The notes below the pieces were generated by a model, which was not told the origin of the DNA, did no database searches, and saw nothing but the letters and a program-made list of their open reading frames with translations. Positions 37,871 to 47,663 of a stretch of DNA of 64,000 nt are shown in pieces. This stretch comes from Saccharicrinis sp963675435. Its GTDB lineage: Bacteria > Bacteroidota > Bacteroidia > Bacteroidales > Marinilabiliaceae. The stretch is from contig OY776216.1 in NCBI GenBank assembly GCA_963675435.1, forward strand, positions 2,294,001 through 2,358,000, read 5' to 3'. Both the position numbers and the translations under genes were made by a program. Every line of letters starts with the position of its first letter. Positions within the stretch are counted from its first letter, which is position 1.

Positions 37871-39424
37871 AAATTAATAGTATTAGCAGTTTTATTTACA
37901 ATGATAATAGCTAGCTCTTGTAATACTCCATTAGAATCCGGCCAAGTGAAGGTTGAAGAAGGTGTTTTACAGGGGGTAGTTACAGATGATTTAACCATTT
38001 TTAAAGGCATTCCTTTTGCTAAACCGCCTGTTGGTGAATTACGATGGAAAGCACCTCAACCCGCCGAAAAGTGGGAAGGGGTTAAGCAGGCCACTGAATA
38101 TGCACCTGGGCCAATGCAGGGAGCAAACCCTCCTTCGGGTAAAAGTGAGGACTGTCTCTATCTGAATGTATGGACGCCTGCAAAAACAATGGATGAAAAA
38201 ATCCCTGTTTTGGTATGGATATATGGTGGAGGCTTTAGTTTTGGTTGTACTTCCGAAGGCGTTTATGATGGTCAAGCGTTAGCCAATAAAGGCGTTGTGC
38301 TGGTTAGTATTGCTTATCGTGTTGGGCAACTCGGTTTTCTGGCACATCCGGAGTTAAGTGCTGAGAGCCCTGATAGCGTTTCCGGTAACTATGGGCTGCT
38401 TGACCAGATTGCTGCACTGAAATGGATTAAAAAGAATATTTCTGCCTTTGGTGGCGACCCTGATAAAGTAACCATTTTTGGTGAATCTGCAGGCGGTATT
38501 TCCGTAAGTATGTTGTGTGCTTCGCCATTAGCAAAAGGGTTGTTTCAAGGTGCTATTTCTCAAAGTGGCGGATCCTTTGGTGCTTCAAGGCCAACAACTT
38601 ATCCGGGTGAGAATATGAAAACCTTAAAAGATGCCGAAGCCGATGGCATTGAATATGTGAAACAACATGGTGGTACTTCTATAGCCGATTTACGAAAAAT
38701 GAAAGCTGAGAATTTTATTCCACAAGGTTGGACAATGCCCGGTGGATGGCCTGTTGTTGATGGTGTTGTTATTCCGGATTGTCAGCACAAGCTTTATCAG
38801 GAAGGGAAATACAATGATGTGCCTGTCCTGATCGGTTATAATTCCGATGAGGGTGCCAGCTTTATGTGGGAAAAGAATCCCGAAAATGTACGAAATAGTG
38901 TAAAGCAGCGCTTTGGTAAATTCGCCGATGCGTTGTTAGAAGCTTACCCGCTTGCCGAAAATAGTGTGCCTAAAACTGCCCGCGATTTAATGCGCGATGC
39001 TGCATTTGGATGGCAAACATGGATTTGGGCCAGGTTGCAATCGCAAACAGGGAAATCAAAAGTTTACTATTACTATTTCGACCAACATCCTGATTATCCG
39101 GAAGATTCACCACAATATGGCCATGGTTCGCCTCATGGACAGGATGTAGCTTATGTGTTCCAGCACTTAGGGCAAAATGCTTCTAAGTCTGATGTTGAAA
39201 TTTCAGAAGCGATGGGTACCTATTGGACAAATTTTGCCAAGTATGGGCATCCTAACGGCGAAGGTTTACCTGAATGGCCTGCTTTTAGTGATGATACTCC
39301 CGAAGTAATGTACTTACAACAGAAGCCGCATGTTGGGTCTGTGCCAAGCCAAGCATCCCTTGAGGTGCTTGATACCTATTTTAAGTGGAGGATGACTGAG
39401 GATGGTGAAGCCTGGGCTAAATAA
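37868..39424 (+). CDS. type-B carboxylesterase lipoprotein (CE10-like)
   Basis: 518 residues from the ATG at 37868; the TTG frame start at 37841 lies inside the leader repeat and is not used. The lipobox IIASSC gives a lipid-modified cysteine near residue 18. Family motifs: FKGIPFAKPPVGELRW, EDCLYLNVWTP, WIYGGGFSFG (oxyanion hole), nucleophile Ser207 in FGESAGGIS, Glu in NSDEGASF and His in GHGSPHGQDV. It hydrolyses small carboxylic esters. In this cluster it would remove acyl groups from glycan fragments, but carbohydrate specificity is not proven for this family. It follows CE1 by 105 bp. Confidence 0.9.
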   Translation: MKLIVLAVLFTMIIASSCNTPLESGQVKVEEGVLQGVVTDDLTIFKGIPFAKPPVGELRWKAPQPAEKWEGVKQATEYAPGPMQGANPPSGKSEDCLYLNVWTPAKTMDEKIPVLVWIYGGGFSFGCTSEGVYDGQALANKGVVLVSIAYRVGQLGFLAHPELSAESPDSVSGNYGLLDQIAALKWIKKNISAFGGDPDKVTIFGESAGGISVSMLCASPLAKGLFQGAISQSGGSFGASRPTTYPGENMKTLKDAEADGIEYVKQHGGTSIADLRKMKAENFIPQGWTMPGGWPVVDGVVIPDCQHKLYQEGKYNDVPVLIGYNSDEGASFMWEKNPENVRNSVKQRFGKFADALLEAYPLAENSVPKTARDLMRDAAFGWQTWIWARLQSQTGKSKVYYYYFDQHPDYPEDSPQYGHGSPHGQDVAYVFQHLGQNASKSDVEISEAMGTYWTNFAKYGHPNGEGLPEWPAFSDDTPEVMYLQQKPHVGSVPSQASLEVLDTYFKWRMTEDGEAWAK

Positions 39425-39865
39425 TGAGATGAATAATTGATGAAAAGCTATTAACCTAAATTCTATAAATTTATATCGAACTCAGTTTATTAGTAAATGT
39501 ATCTAATATGCAGCGATAATTATAGATGAATTCTCTGTCTGAAGGTAGACAGGGATGTAGCACATCAATGAAAAATAAAGAGACGAAGAGAGCTATTTGC
39601 AAAAAAATCACATAAGAAAATAACTTTAAGGCAAGTTTCTAATTGGTTATACATACTCTTATCTTATTTATTTTTGGTTTAAGTGTTAGAAAAATAAATA
39701 GTTGAGTGCTTTGGGTGTGGTTAAATATCCAATTTTAATAATTAATTATCTGATACCAAAAGATGCCTTTAGCTCAACAGTGTAAATTAGCCTTTGTGCT
39801 TGTTGCTTTTAATGAAAGGAACAAACACAGAGGCTTTTTATTGTTAATAATGGATTTCAGAAATC
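39425..39865. other. 441-bp spacer before GH31
   Basis: No gene. Its right end carries a terminator-like hairpin, listed separately. Confidence 0.5.
39789..39839 (+). terminator. terminator-like hairpin just upstream of GH31 (possible attenuator)
   Basis: AGCCTTTGTGCTTGTT (39789-39804) pairs with AACAAACACAGAGGCT (39820-39835) with two imperfect pairs and a 15-nt loop, and runs into five T residues. It lies 365 bp after the carboxylesterase stop but only 26 bp before the GH31 start codon. It could end upstream transcription or act as an attenuator in the GH31 leader. Confidence 0.65.
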
Positions 39866-42349
39866 ATGAATCATAAAAGAATTTCAATCACATTAGCTAT
39901 TGCATTTGTGTCATTTATTACAACAATAGCGCAAGGTTATACTCAAAAGGAGTATGGTCTGCAAACAAAAATTAATAATGTTGAAGTAGAAATACAGTTC
40001 TACAACCCCTCAGCCGTAAGAGTGGTGAAATGGCCTACCGGAACAAATTTTAAAAAGGAGAGCCTTTCGGTAATTAAAGTGCCGGAAAAAGTTAGCTTAA
40101 GAGTTGAAAAAGTGGGAGATGTGGTAATCATGAAAAGTAGTGAAATGAATGTTGCTTTAAACCTGAAAAGCGGAAATGTTTCGTTTACTACATCTGATGG
40201 AAAAACGCTCTTAAATGAAAAACAAGACGGAGCTTCCTTCAAAGATTTTAATGATGCAGGTACAAAGACTTACAGTGTTGGTCAAGTTTTTTCATTAGAT
40301 AAAGATGAGGCGATATATGGGCTTGGAATTTTACAGAACGGTAAAATGTCGCAACGTAATCAACAAGTTCATATGGTACAGAATAATACCTGGGATTTTA
40401 CTACTTTCTTTCAATCGGTAAAAGGCTACGGTTTATTTTGGGATAACTATTCGCCAACAACCTTTACCGACAATGAAGCCGGAACAGAATTCCTTTCAGA
40501 AGTTGGCGATTGTATCGACTACTATTTTATGTATGGCGAAAATGCCGATGGTGTTGTGACACAAATGAGGAGCCTAACTGGCGAAGTGCCTATGTTTCCA
40601 CTCTGGACGTATGGCTTTTGGCAAAGTAGAGAGCGTTATAAAAGCCAGGATGAAACCGTTGGGGTAGTAAAAAAGTACCGCGAATTAGGAGTTCCATTAG
40701 ATGGTATTATTCAGGACTGGCAATATTGGGGCGACAATTATCATTGGAATGCCATGAAGTTTTTAAATCCTGGATTTCCCGAGCCGCAAAAATTTGTTGA
40801 CGATGTGCATAATCTCAATGCCCACCTTATCATATCTATCTGGTCGTCATTTGGCCCCCAAACGCCACAATTTAAAATATTGCAGGAAAAAGGCATGTTG
40901 ATGGATTTTCAAACATGGCCACAATCAGGAAAAGAAGGCTGGCCGCCGGATATGAATTATCCATCTGGTGTTCAGGTGTACGATGCTTATCATCCTGAGG
41001 CTAAAGATATCTATTGGGAACACCTTAATAAAGGGCTTTTCTCTTTGGGAATAGATGGTTGGTGGATGGACTCAACTGAGCCTGACCATTTGGATGTGAA
41101 ACCTGAGGATTTTGACAACAAAACTTATTTAGGCTCTTTCAGAAAGGTGCGTAATGCCTATCCACTTGAAACAGTTGGTGGTGTTTATGAGCATCAGCGT
41201 AAGCAATCGTCAGATAAGCGCATATTTATTTTAACCCGTTCTGCTTTTGCAGGCCAACAGCGCTATGGCAGCAATGTTTGGTCGGGCGATTTGGGTTCAT
41301 CATGGGATGCATTGCGTAATCAGATTCCTGCTGGCCTAAACTTCAGCCTTACGGGCAATCCTAATTTCAACTCAGATATTGGTGGTTTCTTTGCTGGTGC
41401 TTACAATAAAACAAGCATGGATGGCACAGCTTCAAAAAATCCTCTTTTTCAAGAGTTATATGTTCGTTGGTTGCAATATGGGGTGTTTACACCTATGATG
41501 CGCTCTCATGGTACCGACCTTAAAAGGGAAATATATTATTTTGGAGAAAAAGGCGAGCCAATTTACGATGCCATCGAAAGCGCCATCAAGCTACGTTACT
41601 CTTTGTTGCCATATATTTATTCTACTTCGTGGAATGTTACGAGTAAGCAAGGCAGCTTTTTGCGTGCTTTGGTGATGGATTTTGTGCAGGATAAAAGTGT
41701 CTGGGATTTGAAAGACGAATACCTATTTGGAAAATCCATTTTGGTAGCCCCTGTGCTTAGAGCTCAATACACACCGGAGAAAGTAGTGAAAGTTGACAAA
41801 AAAACGGGATGGAATAAAGGGCATGAAATAGGCGAAGATGGCTTCCCGATAGTTGATTTTACCCCTGTTAAATCAACAACTGTTTATCTGCCCCAAGGTA
41901 CTGATTGGTACGATTTCTGGACTAATGAAAAATATAATGGTGGCCAAACAATTACCAAGGAAACCACAATTAATACCGTGCCGGTTTATATTAAAGCAGG
42001 CAGCATTATTCCAATAGGCCCCAAAGTACAATATGCAGAGGAAAAGAATTGGGATAATCTCGAAATAAGGGTTTACGAAGGTGCCAATGGCGAATTTACC
42101 TTGTATGAGGATGAAAACGACAATTATAATTATGAAAAAGGCATTTATTCAACCATTACTTTTAACTGGAATGATGACAAAAAAATATTGACTATTAATG
42201 GCCGTAAAGGGGATTTCCCAGGCATGCTTAAAGTGCGTAAGTTTAATATCGTATTGGTGACTAAGAGCAATGGTTTGGGCGATAGCCATAGCCAGAAGTT
42301 TAATAAGTCAGTTGATTACAATGGAAGTAAGGTTGCTATTAAATTATAA
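39866..42349 (+). CDS. GH31 alpha-xylosidase/alpha-glucosidase
   Basis: 827 residues; the signal peptide ends IAQG (about 23). An N-terminal galactose-mutarotase-like domain (about 25-240) precedes the barrel with PMFPLWTYGFWQSRERYKSQ. The nucleophile is Asp402 in WWMDSTEPDH and the acid/base is Asp475 in VWSGDLGSSWDAL. C-terminal beta-sandwich domains follow (YLPQGTDWYDFWTNEKYNGG). Bacteroidota enzymes of this shape include alpha-xylosidases and oligosaccharide alpha-glucosidases, and the sequence alone does not decide. The tail after about 800 (SNGLGDSHSQKFNKS...) looks like an extra appendage. The gene stands alone, with gaps of 441 and 756 bp on its sides. Confidence 0.92.
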   Translation: MNHKRISITLAIAFVSFITTIAQGYTQKEYGLQTKINNVEVEIQFYNPSAVRVVKWPTGTNFKKESLSVIKVPEKVSLRVEKVGDVVIMKSSEMNVALNLKSGNVSFTTSDGKTLLNEKQDGASFKDFNDAGTKTYSVGQVFSLDKDEAIYGLGILQNGKMSQRNQQVHMVQNNTWDFTTFFQSVKGYGLFWDNYSPTTFTDNEAGTEFLSEVGDCIDYYFMYGENADGVVTQMRSLTGEVPMFPLWTYGFWQSRERYKSQDETVGVVKKYRELGVPLDGIIQDWQYWGDNYHWNAMKFLNPGFPEPQKFVDDVHNLNAHLIISIWSSFGPQTPQFKILQEKGMLMDFQTWPQSGKEGWPPDMNYPSGVQVYDAYHPEAKDIYWEHLNKGLFSLGIDGWWMDSTEPDHLDVKPEDFDNKTYLGSFRKVRNAYPLETVGGVYEHQRKQSSDKRIFILTRSAFAGQQRYGSNVWSGDLGSSWDALRNQIPAGLNFSLTGNPNFNSDIGGFFAGAYNKTSMDGTASKNPLFQELYVRWLQYGVFTPMMRSHGTDLKREIYYFGEKGEPIYDAIESAIKLRYSLLPYIYSTSWNVTSKQGSFLRALVMDFVQDKSVWDLKDEYLFGKSILVAPVLRAQYTPEKVVKVDKKTGWNKGHEIGEDGFPIVDFTPVKSTTVYLPQGTDWYDFWTNEKYNGGQTITKETTINTVPVYIKAGSIIPIGPKVQYAEEKNWDNLEIRVYEGANGEFTLYEDENDNYNYEKGIYSTITFNWNDDKKILTINGRKGDFPGMLKVRKFNIVLVTKSNGLGDSHSQKFNKSVDYNGSKVAIKL

Positions 42350-43105
42350 ACAGGCAGAGCTGAATTTTTTTTATTAAAGCAATGTGTTTAAACGAGCTAA
42401 TATGAGTAGCGTAATTTCTGTCTTCTCCTAATAATGGAGATAAAAAAAGGATTTGATTGAAATATTCTCATAAGAAGCTTCTTTTGGTGACTTCGTATTA
42501 TTTCTTCAATTAGTAAATCATAAGGAATAATAGCTGCTGTTGTTGGTTTACTGTGTGAATTGGGAAATTTTCTGAAATTGGGTTAAGTATTATATGAAAA
42601 AAGTTCAAACATAAGGAGTGGTAAAAATAGAGAAAGTGGTAAGAATGTTTCTATGATACATATATCATAGAACGATAATTTGGGTATAAGATATTTTTAT
42701 AAACAAAAACAATTTGAAATGAATAAGATATGGTTTTTGTCTTTGGCATAGTTTTCTGGCTTGATTTGCTTTTACAAACCCAGAATAATCAGTCTGGGGT
42801 TTATCAGATTAAACTAGTGGGCGATGGCCAAATATAAACAAGGTCAATTATGATCAGATAGTTGATTTTTATCATATGGTTTTCAATTATAATGAAAAGG
42901 TTTACATAATAATGAATAAAATATTTTTAGTTTTTTGTCTACTTTATGTTTGTTGTATGATTATAATAAATAGAAAACACAAGGTAAGAAGTATCCAAGT
43001 GAATTTTACTAGGGCGATGTAGCGTTCCCGAGTGTGTTACACGTGTATTTTTTACTACACAATATTGATTATAAATTATTTAACATTACATATTAAGTAA
43101 GACAC
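42350..43105. other. 756-bp non-coding stretch
   Basis: No convincing ORF. A weak hairpin (about 42776-42803, AAACCCAGA with TCTGGGGTTT) and a TATGTTTG box at 42945-42952, resembling a Bacteroidota -7 element but without a good -33 partner, are all I can point to. Very AT-rich, unlike the flanking coding DNA. Confidence 0.4.
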
Positions 43106-45487
43106 ATGAAATCTTTCAAACTGCAAAAATTATTTGCATTCATCATTTTATTGATGTTATCAACAACACTTATTGCACAAATAGAAGACATTCAGGTAGG
43201 GGCAACTACTCGGAAAATGCTGGTATATGCACCTTCAGACATTCAGGAAAATAGTCCCTTGTTGCTATCATTACATGGTTTAAATCAGGATATTAATTAT
43301 CAAAAAAATCAAGCTAAATGGGAAATAGTTGCCGATGCTAATGGATTTGTGGTAGTGTATCCGGCAGGTATTAATAATTCGTGGGATTTGTACGGCACTA
43401 GTGATACTGATTTTATTCTGGCTATTATCGACGAAATGGCTGACCGTTATGATATTGACAGAAACAGGGTTTATCTTTCAGGCTTTTCTATGGGAGGGAT
43501 GATGACCTATCATGCCGCAACAAAAATTGCAGATAAAATAGCTGCATTTGCCCCTGTGAGCGGATATCTTATGGGAGGTCCAAATACCAATAGTTCGCGC
43601 CCTATACCTATTATACATACGCATGGAACAAGTGACCCTGTTGTGCCTTTCTCCGGAGTAGCTGTATGTCTTGATGCATGGATTACAAGAAACGGTTGTC
43701 CCACAACCGAAGTTGTTACAGATCCTTATCCGGAAAACAAACCTAATTCTAATGGCACAAAACACTATTGGGGAAAAGGTACAGATGATGTAGAAATTGT
43801 TTTATTGGAGCTTGAAGGAGTGGGGCATTGGCATTCGTTAAATCCAAACGGCGTTCATACCAGTGAAGAAATATGGAATTTCTGTAAAAACTATTCTCTC
43901 ACATGGGGAGTTCCTCAGTTTGAGCAAGCATACGTAAGTGATGATAATGCACGAGAAATTAAAGTTTTATTCAGCATTCCAATTGAAGAATTAGCTAGCT
44001 ACGATGGCTTTCGTGTAAAAGTTGACAATAATGATGTGACTGTTGAAAATGTTACATATGGCAATGAAAAACAATTGGTTATCACTCTGACAGAAGCCAT
44101 TGATAATACCAATGAAATAAGCCTTTCGTACTCCAATGGCAATGTAGTATCTACTATAGAAAAAGAACTAGGAACGCTTACCAATGTATTGGTTGATAAC
44201 ATACTGCCTGGAGCATCTCCTCGAATTACAGAGCTTTCTGTAAACGAAAATGGAGATGTTCTTACTGCAAAATTCAATATGGAGATGGAACTGCCTAATG
44301 ATCTTTCCGGTTTTGCTTTGAATGCAAATTATGACAACGATATTACTGTTACTTTTGGCCAGGCTTCATTCGAAAACAATGACAACACCATCCTAGAATT
44401 TTCTTTGAGTCAAACAGTATATGCCGACTATCAGCTTTCTCTTTCTTATTCGGGTACTGCTATTGAAACAGTACAAAATGGATTGCTAAAATCATTTGAA
44501 AATATAAATGTAACAAACAATGCAATAGGTTTGCCTGTCAGCATAGTTTCTGCCAAAGTATTGGCTTCTGGTACTGAGCTTTCTGTTAATTTCTCAAAAC
44601 CAATGCTTATGCAAAGCACACAATTAAGTCAGTTTAGCCTTGAGGTTAATGGGGCGAATATTTCGTTGACCAATTATTCAATTGAAAACAATATTGTAAC
44701 TTTTACTTTGTTGAAAAATTTACACAACGCAGACCTTATTCAGCTTAGTTATACGCCCGGAAGTGTTACTTCTGCAGATAAAGGAGCATTAGAGAGTTTT
44801 TCCGCTTTTTCAGTTGAAAACCAAATCCCAGTTCCAACATGGAAAACGGTACCTTCAAAAATAGAAGCAGAAGATTATATTATGCAATCCGGAATAGAAA
44901 CTGAGCAAACTGGCGATGTTGATGGGAACCTTAATATTGGATGGATTGACAACGGTGACTGGGTAGAATATGCTATTCAAAATACCTCAGAACAAACAGA
45001 ATTCGATATATTTTACAGATTAGCATCAATTTATGATACAGGTTTAATTGATATTTACCTTGATGATGTAAAAGTTGGTCAGGTAAATGTCCCATATACA
45101 GGTGGTTGGCAAGTATATCAATCTGTTAAATCTAGTATTACAGTTCCTACAGGCAAGCATTATTTAAAACTTGTTGCCCAACAGGGTGGTTTTAATGTTA
45201 ATTATTTTTCTCTACAAAAAAAGCCTGGAACAGGTATCAAGAAGAGAACTACAGGCATGGTTGAAATTTATCCTAACCCGGCATCACAACAGATTACCAT
45301 TAAAACAGGAGGCTTTAATACTCAACTAGTTGAAATTTATAATAGTACAGGGAATATGGTGAAGAGCTTTCATGCTTCACGTAGTTCTGAAATACAATTG
45401 CCGCTTAGTCTGGTTAATGGTGTATATTTCATCAAAATGAGCAATGAAAAGCAATATGAGCTTAAAAAAATTATCATTCAGAATTAG
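43106..45487 (+). CDS. multidomain T9SS-exported esterase (PHB-depolymerase/CE1-like) with CBM6
   Basis: 793 residues. A signal peptide (about 1-25) is followed by a depolymerase-type alpha/beta hydrolase (about 26-265) with LLLSLHGLNQD, nucleophile Ser128 in LSGFSMGGMM, Asp in HGTSDPVVPF and His in GVGHWHS. Three repeats of about 100 residues (about 270-580) with the pattern LSVNFSKPM...ITLSYS are SwmB/Ig-like spacers. A CBM6-type module (about 585-710) starts KIEAEDYIMQSGIETE and contains IGWIDNGDWVEY. Residues about 715-793 (EIYPNPASQQITI... YELKKIIIQN) form a T9SS sorting domain. It is probably a surface feruloyl/acetyl esterase that grips xylan through CBM6. Base composition resembles regions 1-2 more than its GGC-rich neighbours. 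Confidence 0.9.
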   Translation: MKSFKLQKLFAFIILLMLSTTLIAQIEDIQVGATTRKMLVYAPSDIQENSPLLLSLHGLNQDINYQKNQAKWEIVADANGFVVVYPAGINNSWDLYGTSDTDFILAIIDEMADRYDIDRNRVYLSGFSMGGMMTYHAATKIADKIAAFAPVSGYLMGGPNTNSSRPIPIIHTHGTSDPVVPFSGVAVCLDAWITRNGCPTTEVVTDPYPENKPNSNGTKHYWGKGTDDVEIVLLELEGVGHWHSLNPNGVHTSEEIWNFCKNYSLTWGVPQFEQAYVSDDNAREIKVLFSIPIEELASYDGFRVKVDNNDVTVENVTYGNEKQLVITLTEAIDNTNEISLSYSNGNVVSTIEKELGTLTNVLVDNILPGASPRITELSVNENGDVLTAKFNMEMELPNDLSGFALNANYDNDITVTFGQASFENNDNTILEFSLSQTVYADYQLSLSYSGTAIETVQNGLLKSFENINVTNNAIGLPVSIVSAKVLASGTELSVNFSKPMLMQSTQLSQFSLEVNGANISLTNYSIENNIVTFTLLKNLHNADLIQLSYTPGSVTSADKGALESFSAFSVENQIPVPTWKTVPSKIEAEDYIMQSGIETEQTGDVDGNLNIGWIDNGDWVEYAIQNTSEQTEFDIFYRLASIYDTGLIDIYLDDVKVGQVNVPYTGGWQVYQSVKSSITVPTGKHYLKLVAQQGGFNVNYFSLQKKPGTGIKKRTTGMVEIYPNPASQQITIKTGGFNTQLVEIYNSTGNMVKSFHASRSSEIQLPLSLVNGVYFIKMSNEKQYELKKIIIQN

Positions 45488-45603
45488 GTGTAAATTACAC
45501 GCCTTTGTTTTTACCAGAAACTAGGAGGTGCTATAAATTTAAGCCTGATGTAATAAATTTAATTGGTAGAGTCAGGTATGGTTAATATTTTAAAATTATA
45601 AAT

Positions 45604-47646
45604 ATGAATACGGATTGTAAAGGTCGGTTGTTGATTTTACTCTTTTCAACATTAGCTTTAAACTTTATTATAACAGGATGCCAAACTTCTCAAACGGTCT
45701 GGCTCGATGAACTGGACTTGAGTACAGCCACCCAAGGCTATGGTCTTCCGGTAAAAAATAAATCGTTAGATGGCAACACAATGACCATTGCCGGGCAAAC
45801 TTTTGAACGTGGATTTGCGACTCATGCAGTTAGCTCCTTAACTATTTTAACAGATGGAAATGCAAAGCTGTTTAAAGCAAAAGTTGGGCTCGATGATGAG
45901 ATGAAAGGCCACGAACCTGCTGTTGAATTCGAAGTTTATGGTGATGGCGAAAAACTTTGGTCTAGTGGCATAATGCATTTAGGCGACTCAGCTAAAGTGT
46001 GTTCTGTTGTATTAACAGATGTAAAAAAAGTTGAATTGGTAGTAGCCGATGGTGGCAATGGAAATTATTATGACCATGCCAATTGGGCCGATGCCAAATT
46101 TGAAGCCACCGGGGTTGAAACATTTGAAACCTATAATCCAATTACCAGCGAGCCTTATATTCTTACGCCTAAACCTGCAGATAAGCCAAGATTAACCGGA
46201 GCCAGAGTTTTTGGGGTGCGTCCGGGCTCGCCGTTTCAGTTTCTTGTTACAGCAACAGGTCTCAGGCCAATGGCTTTTTCAGCCAAAGGGCTGCCTAAAG
46301 GTTTGGTAATTAACGAACAATCAGGATTAATAACAGGGGAATTGGCAAAGAAAGGTACTTATGTTGTAACCTTGCAAGCAGAAAATGAGAAAGGCATTGA
46401 TGAGCGAGAATTCCGTATTGAATGTGGTGATAAAATTGCTTTAACACCGCCTATGGGATGGAATAGCTGGAATTGTTTTGCCCACGCTGTGTCTGCAGAA
46501 AGAGTGAAAAGTGCTGCTGATGCCATGGTAAAAAGCGGGCTTATCAATCATGGTTGGACATACATTAATATAGACGATTTTTGGAATAACCACCGCGATT
46601 CGGAGGATGGTTCACTAAGAGGTGAATTAAGAGATGCCAACGGCAAAATTGTACCTAACGAAAGATTTGGCGACATGAAAGGCCTAGCCGATTATGTACA
46701 TGGTCTTGGTTTAAAAATTGGCTTGTATTCTAGTCCCGGCCCATGGTCGTGTGGTGGCTGTGCCGGTAGTTTTGGTTTCGAGGAACTGGATGCCGAAACT
46801 TATGCCGACTGGGGGTTTGACTACTTAAAATACGATTGGTGTAGTTATGGCAATGTAATTGATGGTTTACCCGATAATGATCCTTATAAAGTGTCATCGC
46901 TTTCGTACAATGGTGGAGGAGAATTGGAAACAGCCATGAAGCCTTTCCAATTGATGGGCGAATACCTTCGTAAGCAACCTCGTGATATTGTTTATAGCGT
47001 ATGTCAATATGGTATGTCAGATGTTTGGAAGTGGGGCGGCTCGGTTGGAGGCAACTGCTGGCGTACCACCAATGATATTACCGATACATGGGTAAGTATG
47101 AAGAGTATAGCTATAGACCACGAAAAGTCGGCTCCTTATTCAAAACCCGGCAATTGGAACGATCCTGATATGTTGATTGTTGGCCATGTTGGTTGGGGAA
47201 ATACCCACCCTAGCAAGCTTAAACCAGACGAACAATATTTACACATTAGTTTGTGGAGCCTTTTTGCCGCACCTCTTTTAATAGGTTGCGACATGGAGAA
47301 ACTAGATGATTTCACCCTTAACCTGTTAACCAACGATGAGGTAATTGATGTAAATCAGGACCCACTTGGCATTCAGGCTACTTGTGTTCAAACAATTGGT
47401 GATTTAAGAATTTATGTAAAAGCGCTCGAAGATGGTAGCCGTGCTGTTGGTTTCTGCAACTTCGGAACGGAGGTTGTTGATACTCAGTACAGCGATTTCG
47501 TACAATTGGGCATAAATGGAGATGTTACCGTGCGTGACCTTTGGCGTCAGAAAGATATTGCAGAGTTAGATGCCAACACCGAAAAACTGGCAATAAAAGT
47601 TCCGGCACACGGCGTGTTACTGTATAAATTTACTCACAATAAATAA
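45604..47646 (+). CDS. GH27 alpha-galactosidase with NPCBM domain, lipoprotein
   Basis: 680 residues. The lipobox IITGC gives a lipid anchor at about Cys26. An NPCBM-type domain (about 30-170, with ATQGYGLPVKNKSLDG and FERGFATHAVS) and a putative Ig-like domain (about 190-275) precede GH27. The catalytic region starts TPPMGWNSWNCF. The nucleophile is Asp411 in YLKYDWCSYG and the acid/base is probably Asp491 in RTTNDITDTW. It releases terminal alpha-galactose and is the second likely alpha-galactosidase in the window after GH97. NPCBM domains often bind galactosides. A small membrane-protein gene follows after 17 bp, then two GH43 genes, so this starts a new transcription unit. Confidence 0.93.
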   Translation: MNTDCKGRLLILLFSTLALNFIITGCQTSQTVWLDELDLSTATQGYGLPVKNKSLDGNTMTIAGQTFERGFATHAVSSLTILTDGNAKLFKAKVGLDDEMKGHEPAVEFEVYGDGEKLWSSGIMHLGDSAKVCSVVLTDVKKVELVVADGGNGNYYDHANWADAKFEATGVETFETYNPITSEPYILTPKPADKPRLTGARVFGVRPGSPFQFLVTATGLRPMAFSAKGLPKGLVINEQSGLITGELAKKGTYVVTLQAENEKGIDEREFRIECGDKIALTPPMGWNSWNCFAHAVSAERVKSAADAMVKSGLINHGWTYINIDDFWNNHRDSEDGSLRGELRDANGKIVPNERFGDMKGLADYVHGLGLKIGLYSSPGPWSCGGCAGSFGFEELDAETYADWGFDYLKYDWCSYGNVIDGLPDNDPYKVSSLSYNGGGELETAMKPFQLMGEYLRKQPRDIVYSVCQYGMSDVWKWGGSVGGNCWRTTNDITDTWVSMKSIAIDHEKSAPYSKPGNWNDPDMLIVGHVGWGNTHPSKLKPDEQYLHISLWSLFAAPLLIGCDMEKLDDFTLNLLTNDEVIDVNQDPLGIQATCVQTIGDLRIYVKALEDGSRAVGFCNFGTEVVDTQYSDFVQLGINGDVTVRDLWRQKDIAELDANTEKLAIKVPAHGVLLYKFTHNK

Positions 47647-47663
47647 TTGTAACACAAGCAATA

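Noticed and set aside
42776..42803. Hairpin AAACCCAGA/TCTGGGGTTT as terminator
   Set aside because: More than 400 bp from the GH31 stop, bulged stem and no T tract.
42945..42952. TATGTTTG as a promoter -7 box
   Set aside because: No -33 TTTG at the expected distance, and such words are frequent in AT-rich DNA.
43478..43765. 95-codon Cys/Arg-rich minus-strand ORF
   Set aside because: Shadow of the esterase gene; composition follows from the reverse reading of its codons.
45481..45510. GTGTAAATTACAC as terminator of the 43106 gene
   Set aside because: The palindrome leaves almost no loop unless the stem is shortened to a few pairs; weak.
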